Of a stretch of 64,000 nt of DNA, positions 60,430 to 64,000 are shown piece after piece. The position numbers and the translations under genes were made by a program. Location of the stretch: assembly GCA_944323845.1 (NCBI GenBank), contig CALUUA010000001.1, positions 186,001 to 250,000 on the forward strand, in the 5' to 3' direction. The notes under the pieces are model-generated. The model saw only the letters and a program-made list of their open reading frames with translations, made no database searches and was not told the origin of the DNA. This DNA comes from an uncultured Bacteroidales bacterium (GTDB taxonomy: Bacteria; Bacteroidota; Bacteroidia; Bacteroidales; UBA932). Numbering within the stretch: position 1 is the first letter of the stretch; the number at the start of each line of letters is the position of its first letter.

Positions 60430-61328
60430 AATCCTCATTCGCTGCGGGCGTAGCAGCTCTCGTGTTTTTGGTCATCGGTTACCAGTCCGCGCTTTTCATC
60501 CATAAGGCTTCGGTTCTGAAAATTCTGGGGAACAAGGACGCCCCGGATACTGTTTTCGTCATAGACAAGGCTCTGGCTGAAAGTATCCTGAAGCCGTTGT
60601 CCGCAGAAAGGCTGGAGACCATGCGGAAAACAGTCAGGGGAAAGGATGTCTATGCGGTAAGGAAGGAGTCCCCGCACAGTCCGGAAGTCATGGCCGTGCG
60701 CAGCAAGGCCGCTCCGAAAAGCGTCGAGAATTTCCGGTTCGATCCCAATACCGTGGCGGTTCCGGACCTTGTCAGGCTGGGTTTTACCCAGCGGCAGGCC
60801 GTTTCGATAGACAATTACCGGAAAAAAGGCGGGATATTCCGCCGCAAGTCCGATTTCGCGAAGTCTTTCGTGGTGGCGGACTCTGTCTATGCCAGACTGG
60901 AACCATATATCGACATACCTCTTCTGGATATCAATCTGGCTGATTCGGCCGCTTTCGACCGTCTGCCGGGGATAGGCGGATACTTCGCATCGGAAATGAT
61001 CCGTTTCCGCAGGAGGCTCGGCGGTTCTTATTCGAACAAGGAGCAGCTGATGGACATCCGCCGGTTCGACAGGGAAAAATTCGATGCATTGTCGGACCTG
61101 ATTACGGTCGGGAAAAGCCATATCAGACCTTATCCGCTATGGACCTTGCCGGCGGATTCCCTCAAGCTGCATCCGTATATAGGTTCATATGCAGCACGGG
61201 GTATCGTACTGTACCGGGAAAACAATCCGCGTGAAGACTGGACAGTCGAGGCTCTGGCCGAAGCCGGTATCCTCAAGCCTGAGATGGCGGCCAGACTTTC
61301 GGGCTGCCTTATCGAAGAAATATTCTGA
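60378..61328 (+). CDS. ComEA-like helix-hairpin-helix membrane protein
   Basis: 316 residues with one N-terminal transmembrane helix (about 19-40; VAALVFLVIGYQSALFIHK) and three helix-hairpin-helix-like segments: VPDLVRLGFTQRQAVSIDN, the best one INLADSAAFDRLPGIGGYFA, and LHPYIGSYAARGIVLY. The layout fits Bacteroidota ComEA-like proteins, whose homologues bind double-stranded DNA at the membrane during uptake. No other competence genes are adjacent. Start at 60378 follows AAGGAGAAGGACAG and lies inside rsmI; no better start precedes the membrane helix. Confidence 0.85.
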   Translation: MEKGRNVPGGGDGRSGVKSSFAAGVAALVFLVIGYQSALFIHKASVLKILGNKDAPDTVFVIDKALAESILKPLSAERLETMRKTVRGKDVYAVRKESPHSPEVMAVRSKAAPKSVENFRFDPNTVAVPDLVRLGFTQRQAVSIDNYRKKGGIFRRKSDFAKSFVVADSVYARLEPYIDIPLLDINLADSAAFDRLPGIGGYFASEMIRFRRRLGGSYSNKEQLMDIRRFDREKFDALSDLITVGKSHIRPYPLWTLPADSLKLHPYIGSYAARGIVLYRENNPREDWTVEALAEAGILKPEMAARLSGCLIEEIF

Positions 61329-62694
61329 TGAGCCTTTCCTTCATCTTCGTGTACGGCTGGTAACGCATCGGCAAATCCGGCCGGAAAGGCTTGTCCACTA
61401 TGCTTTTCATATGGGAAAACGTTTTGAACCCGAAACGGCCGTGATATTGTCCCATCCCGCTTTCGCCGACTCCTCCGAACGGAAGAGTCTCGGATGCCAA
61501 ATGTATAATGGTGTCGTTGATGCAGCCTCCGCCGAAATGCAGCCTGGTCAGGAAAAGTCTTTTCAGCTTCCTGTCCCTGCTGAAAATATAAGTCGCCAGA
61601 GGTCTCGGATGCCTGTTCACATAGTCGATGACCTCTTCATTCTCCCTGTATGTCAGTACCGGCATCAGCGGGCCGAATATCTCGTCCTGCATCATGGAGC
61701 AGCTGTCGCAGTCAGGGTCGGAGATGGCTCCGAGACGGAAGATCGAAGGCTGGATTTTCAGCCTTTCAGGATCCGCGGATCCGCCGAAGACGCATTTGTC
61801 CCTGACTTCGTCCATCACTCCGGACAGGCGGTCGAAATGCTTTCCGTTGATGATTTTACCATAGTCGGGATTTGCCGTCTGCTCAGCTCCGAACATGCCG
61901 GTGATTTCTCTCTCGCAATTCTCTATGAAGTTGTCCACGATACTCTCGTGGACAATGACATAGTCCGGTGCGACGCATGTCTGGCCGCAGTTCAGGTATT
62001 TTCCGAACACTATCCGTGCAGCCGAAACCCTGATATCGGCATCCGGCGTGACGATTACCGGGCTTTTCCCGCCCAATTCCAGTGTCACAGGAGTGAGATG
62101 CCTTGCCGCCTTTTCCATTACGGTCCGTCCCACAGCCTTGCTTCCGGTGAAGAATATGTAATCGAATTTCTGTTCCAGCAGTCCGGAATTGACCTCACGC
62201 CCTCCTTCTATCACAGCCGCCCATTCTTCAGGAAATACTTCGCTGACTATCTGCCTGACCACAGCTGAAGTCGCGGGAGAATATGCGCTCGGTTTCAGGA
62301 TGACGGTGTTTCCGGCAGCTATGGCGCTGACCAAAGGCGAGATGCAGAGCAGGAACGGGTAATTCCACGGACTCATGACGAGGACATTGCCGTATGGCTC
62401 CGGCAATATCATGCTTTTTGCCGGGAACTGTGCGGCCGGAGTGGCGGTCTTGCGAGGCCTGCTCCATTTTTTCAGGTTCCTGACGGCGCAGGACAATTCG
62501 GAAAGGACCATCCCCGTTTCCGTCATGTATGCTTCGGTACGGCTTTTCCCGAGATCTGCCGACAGGGCGGCGAATATTTCTTCCTCTTTCGCTGAAATTT
62601 CGTTTCTGAGGCGTTTCAGGAGTTCCAGTCTCCGCTTTACGGAAAGAGTCCCTCCGTTCAGGAAGAACTCTCTCTGTTTCTCCAGTATTTCCAT
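61309..62694 (-). CDS. Aldehyde dehydrogenase (NAD(P)-dependent, class 3-like)
   Basis: Oxidises aldehydes to acids. 461 residues, the short class-3/fatty-aldehyde type. Catalytic Glu in TLELGGKSPVIV, catalytic Cys in LNCGQTCVAPDYV, coenzyme region FTGSKAVGRTVMEKAARHL, and MSPWNYPFLLCISPLVSAIA with GNTVILKPSAYSP upstream. Short ALDHs of this class often end in a membrane-seeking tail; here the end is basic (KMKERLIRIFLR). It overlaps the convergent ComEA-like gene by 20 bases. Substrate unknown. Confidence 0.93.
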   Translation of the reverse strand: MEILEKQREFFLNGGTLSVKRRLELLKRLRNEISAKEEEIFAALSADLGKSRTEAYMTETGMVLSELSCAVRNLKKWSRPRKTATPAAQFPAKSMILPEPYGNVLVMSPWNYPFLLCISPLVSAIAAGNTVILKPSAYSPATSAVVRQIVSEVFPEEWAAVIEGGREVNSGLLEQKFDYIFFTGSKAVGRTVMEKAARHLTPVTLELGGKSPVIVTPDADIRVSAARIVFGKYLNCGQTCVAPDYVIVHESIVDNFIENCEREITGMFGAEQTANPDYGKIINGKHFDRLSGVMDEVRDKCVFGGSADPERLKIQPSIFRLGAISDPDCDSCSMMQDEIFGPLMPVLTYRENEEVIDYVNRHPRPLATYIFSRDRKLKRLFLTRLHFGGGCINDTIIHLASETLPFGGVGESGMGQYHGRFGFKTFSHMKSIVDKPFRPDLPMRYQPYTKMKERLIRIFLR

Positions 62695-62780
62695 AACTTA
62701 AAATTTTGCTGCAGCCGTGCAGGTTTCCTAAATCCTTTTCTTCGAAATCTCCCTTCATTTTACGTGTCACCCCACCTAAA

Positions 62781-62850
62781 TCCTCCCCTATCGAGGGGAG
62801 GACTTACCCACGGATTCGTTTTACGAATCCTCTAAAAGAGGTAGTCCTCT
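62781..62850 (-). repeat. Cluster of perfect stem-loops downstream of trpS
   Basis: A 9-bp stem TCCTCCCCT/AGGGGAGGA with loop ATCG (62781-62789/62794-62802); an 8-bp stem GGATTCGT/ACGAATCC with loop TTT (62812-62819/62823-62830); and CCTCT (62829-62833), which can pair with AGAGG (62837-62841), which can alternatively pair with CCTCT (62846-62850). The last two pairings exclude each other. On the mRNA strand the order is trpS stop, alternative stems, 8-bp stem, 9-bp stem. There is no strong T-run, so it is either a processing or terminator region or an interspersed repeat element. Confidence 0.75.
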
Positions 62851-62891
62851 GAAATTCACTACGTTCTTTTCATCGAACTCACGTTAATTAA

Positions 62892-63881
62892 TCAGAAAGA
62901 TTTGAAACCTACCGCCTTCCTAACAAGGGAAAGCGTCGCCGCAGCACTTTCACGCGCCCTTTCACGACCCGAAGCCACTACCTTTGACAGGTAGGAGTCA
63001 TCATTGTAAATGGCGTCTATCTTCTCCCTGATAGGCAGGGTCATCTTGCAGATATCGGCAGCAAGCTGCTTTTTCAAATCTCCGTAGCGTATGCTGCAGT
63101 CGTTCCATTTTTCGGTGAAATAATCCACGGTAGACTGGTCTGAAACGAGTTTCAGCAGGGTGAAGAGATTTCCTATCACCTCAGGCATCGGCGAGTCCGG
63201 TTCTGTCGGGCCCGAATCGGTCACAGCCTTCATCACTTTTTTCGTGATTGTCTTTTCATCGTCATAGAGATATATGCCGTTGCCGTTGCTCTTTCCCATT
63301 TTCCCGCTTCCGTCCAGCCCCGGGACTTTGACAGCCCCGCCCTGGAAAACGAGATTGCGAGGTTCCGGAAACACTTCCTCCCCGTACATGTTGTTGAACC
63401 TGCGGGCGAAAACCCTGGCCAGCTCTAGATGCTGCTCCTGATCCTTTCCTACAGGCACCCACTGTGCCCTATGTACCAGAATGTCCGAAGCCATCAGCAC
63501 CGGGTATGTAAGCAGGCCTGCATTTACGTTGTTCGGATTCTGGCGTACCTTTTCCTTGAAAGTCACCGTCCTTTCCAGTTCTCCGACATATGCTATCATA
63601 TTAAGGAGTACATACAGTTCGCTGATTTCAGGGACGTCGCTCTGGATGTATATGGCGGATTTCTCGGGATCGAGTCCTGCAGCCAGATATTCTGCCAGAA
63701 TAGTCTTCACGCTCGCATGGAAATCATCCGGATGAGGATGGGTCGTGAGCGAATGAAGGTCGGCGATGAAGAAGAAGCATTTGTATTCGTCCTGTATCCT
63801 GACGAAATTCCGCAGGGCGCCGAAATAATTTCCGAGATGGAGATGCCCTGTCGAGCGTATTCCGCTTAATACTGTATCCAT
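62892..63881 (-). CDS. trpS: Tryptophan-tRNA ligase
   Basis: Class I aminoacyl-tRNA synthetase charging tRNA-Trp, 329 residues. HIGH-type motif HLHLGNYFGAL in SGIRSTGHLHLGN, the Trp-specific region YVGELERTVTFKEKVRQN and LLTYPVLMASDILVHRAQWV, VPVGKDQEQHLELARVFA, and the KMSKS equivalent GKMGKSNGN. Starts four bases after the recA stop codon, so the two are co-transcribed. Confidence 0.96.
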   Translation of the reverse strand: MDTVLSGIRSTGHLHLGNYFGALRNFVRIQDEYKCFFFIADLHSLTTHPHPDDFHASVKTILAEYLAAGLDPEKSAIYIQSDVPEISELYVLLNMIAYVGELERTVTFKEKVRQNPNNVNAGLLTYPVLMASDILVHRAQWVPVGKDQEQHLELARVFARRFNNMYGEEVFPEPRNLVFQGGAVKVPGLDGSGKMGKSNGNGIYLYDDEKTITKKVMKAVTDSGPTEPDSPMPEVIGNLFTLLKLVSDQSTVDYFTEKWNDCSIRYGDLKKQLAADICKMTLPIREKIDAIYNDDSYLSKVVASGRERARESAAATLSLVRKAVGFKSF

Positions 63882-63885
63882 TTTC

Positions 63886-64000
63886 TTAGTCTTTTATGTT
63901 AGCCATCGCTTCCCTGATCTTTCCTTCTATCTCTTCGCTGAGTTCGATGTTATCTGTCAGAAGCTGTTTCACGGCCTCGCGTCCCTGTGCAAGACGGGTG
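63886..64000 (-). CDS. recA: Recombinase A, C-terminal end (continues outside the window)
   Basis: Only the last 37 codons are inside: TRLAQGREAVKQLLTDNIEL then SEEIEGKIREAMANIKD and TAA. The LAQGREAVKQLL...EEIEGKIRE pattern is the conserved C-terminal region of RecA, the strand-exchange and SOS co-protease. The call rests on this short segment alone. Confidence 0.82.
   Translation of the reverse strand, partial: TRLAQGREAVKQLLTDNIELSEEIEGKIREAMANIKD

Noticed and set aside
61189..62268. 359-codon plus-strand frame opposite the aldehyde dehydrogenase
   Set aside because: Antisense shadow of a gene with intact Glu and Cys catalytic motifs; the product is Arg/His/Ser-rich with no recognisable domain.

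Overview
The window looks like chromosomal DNA of a fairly GC-rich member of the Bacteroidota, most likely order Bacteroidales. The signs are two SusC/SusD pairs, many lipoproteins with a Cys after the signal peptide, the eukaryote-like Rpb6-type omega subunit, an Hc1 histone-like gene, fused 2-oxoacid:ferredoxin oxidoreductase genes, and promoters of the form TTTG-N19/20-TAnnTTTG. Genus cannot be fixed from the sequence. No rRNA, tRNA, CRISPR, IS element or prophage was recognised.

Layout. 1-8.6 kb: the end of a SusC/SusD/surface-lipoprotein operon (+), with a beta-helix lipoprotein like those of pectin loci, closed by a strong terminator. 8.6-9.8 kb: a gene-free convergent gap with an unusual 13-unit, 52-bp tandem array of hairpins, a 171-bp purine tract, a 30-bp direct repeat and the terminator of the opposite operon. 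9.8-20.2 kb: a seven-gene minus-strand operon (SusC, SusD, DUF4843, PKD-like, a TlpA-type N-terminal domain without its thioredoxin part, a TIG lipoprotein and a two-repeat lipoprotein). 20.3-23.3 kb: CstA-type peptide/pyruvate transporter, Fur-family regulator, short-chain dehydrogenase. 23.4-36.5 kb: housekeeping and envelope genes (trxB, bamD, rpoZ, recN; a LysM/periplasmic-binding protein; glycosyltransferase, OmpH, pdxJ; nadK, uppS, bamA, skp). 36.8-43.9 kb: korA, korB, gdhA, a DASS carboxylate transporter and an outer-membrane porin in one direction, a set built around 2-oxoglutarate. 44.0-48.3 kb: Hc1, a copper ATPase with a metallochaperone domain fused to its end, and a MATE exporter. 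48.4-49.9 kb: pectin methylesterase lipoprotein.

49.9-53.4 kb holds the most unusual gene set: a near-consensus promoter followed by four tightly packed genes for a PqqD-like peptide chaperone, an ABC exporter without its own peptidase, an HPr-kinase-like ATPase and a small S26-type Ser/His peptidase. This resembles a ribosomal-peptide (RiPP) tailoring and export system, but no precursor or known ring-forming enzyme is next to it.

53.3-64 kb is mostly housekeeping: pth, rplY, a clostripain-like lipoprotein divergent from a dipeptidyl-peptidase III lipoprotein, xerD, tdk, rsmI, a ComEA-like protein, an aldehyde dehydrogenase, trpS and the last 37 codons of recA. Two intergenic regions here (54.64-54.75 and 62.78-62.85 kb) are packed with perfect stem-loops. 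Only one stretch longer than 300 bases lacks a gene (8615-9806), and its contents are itemised.
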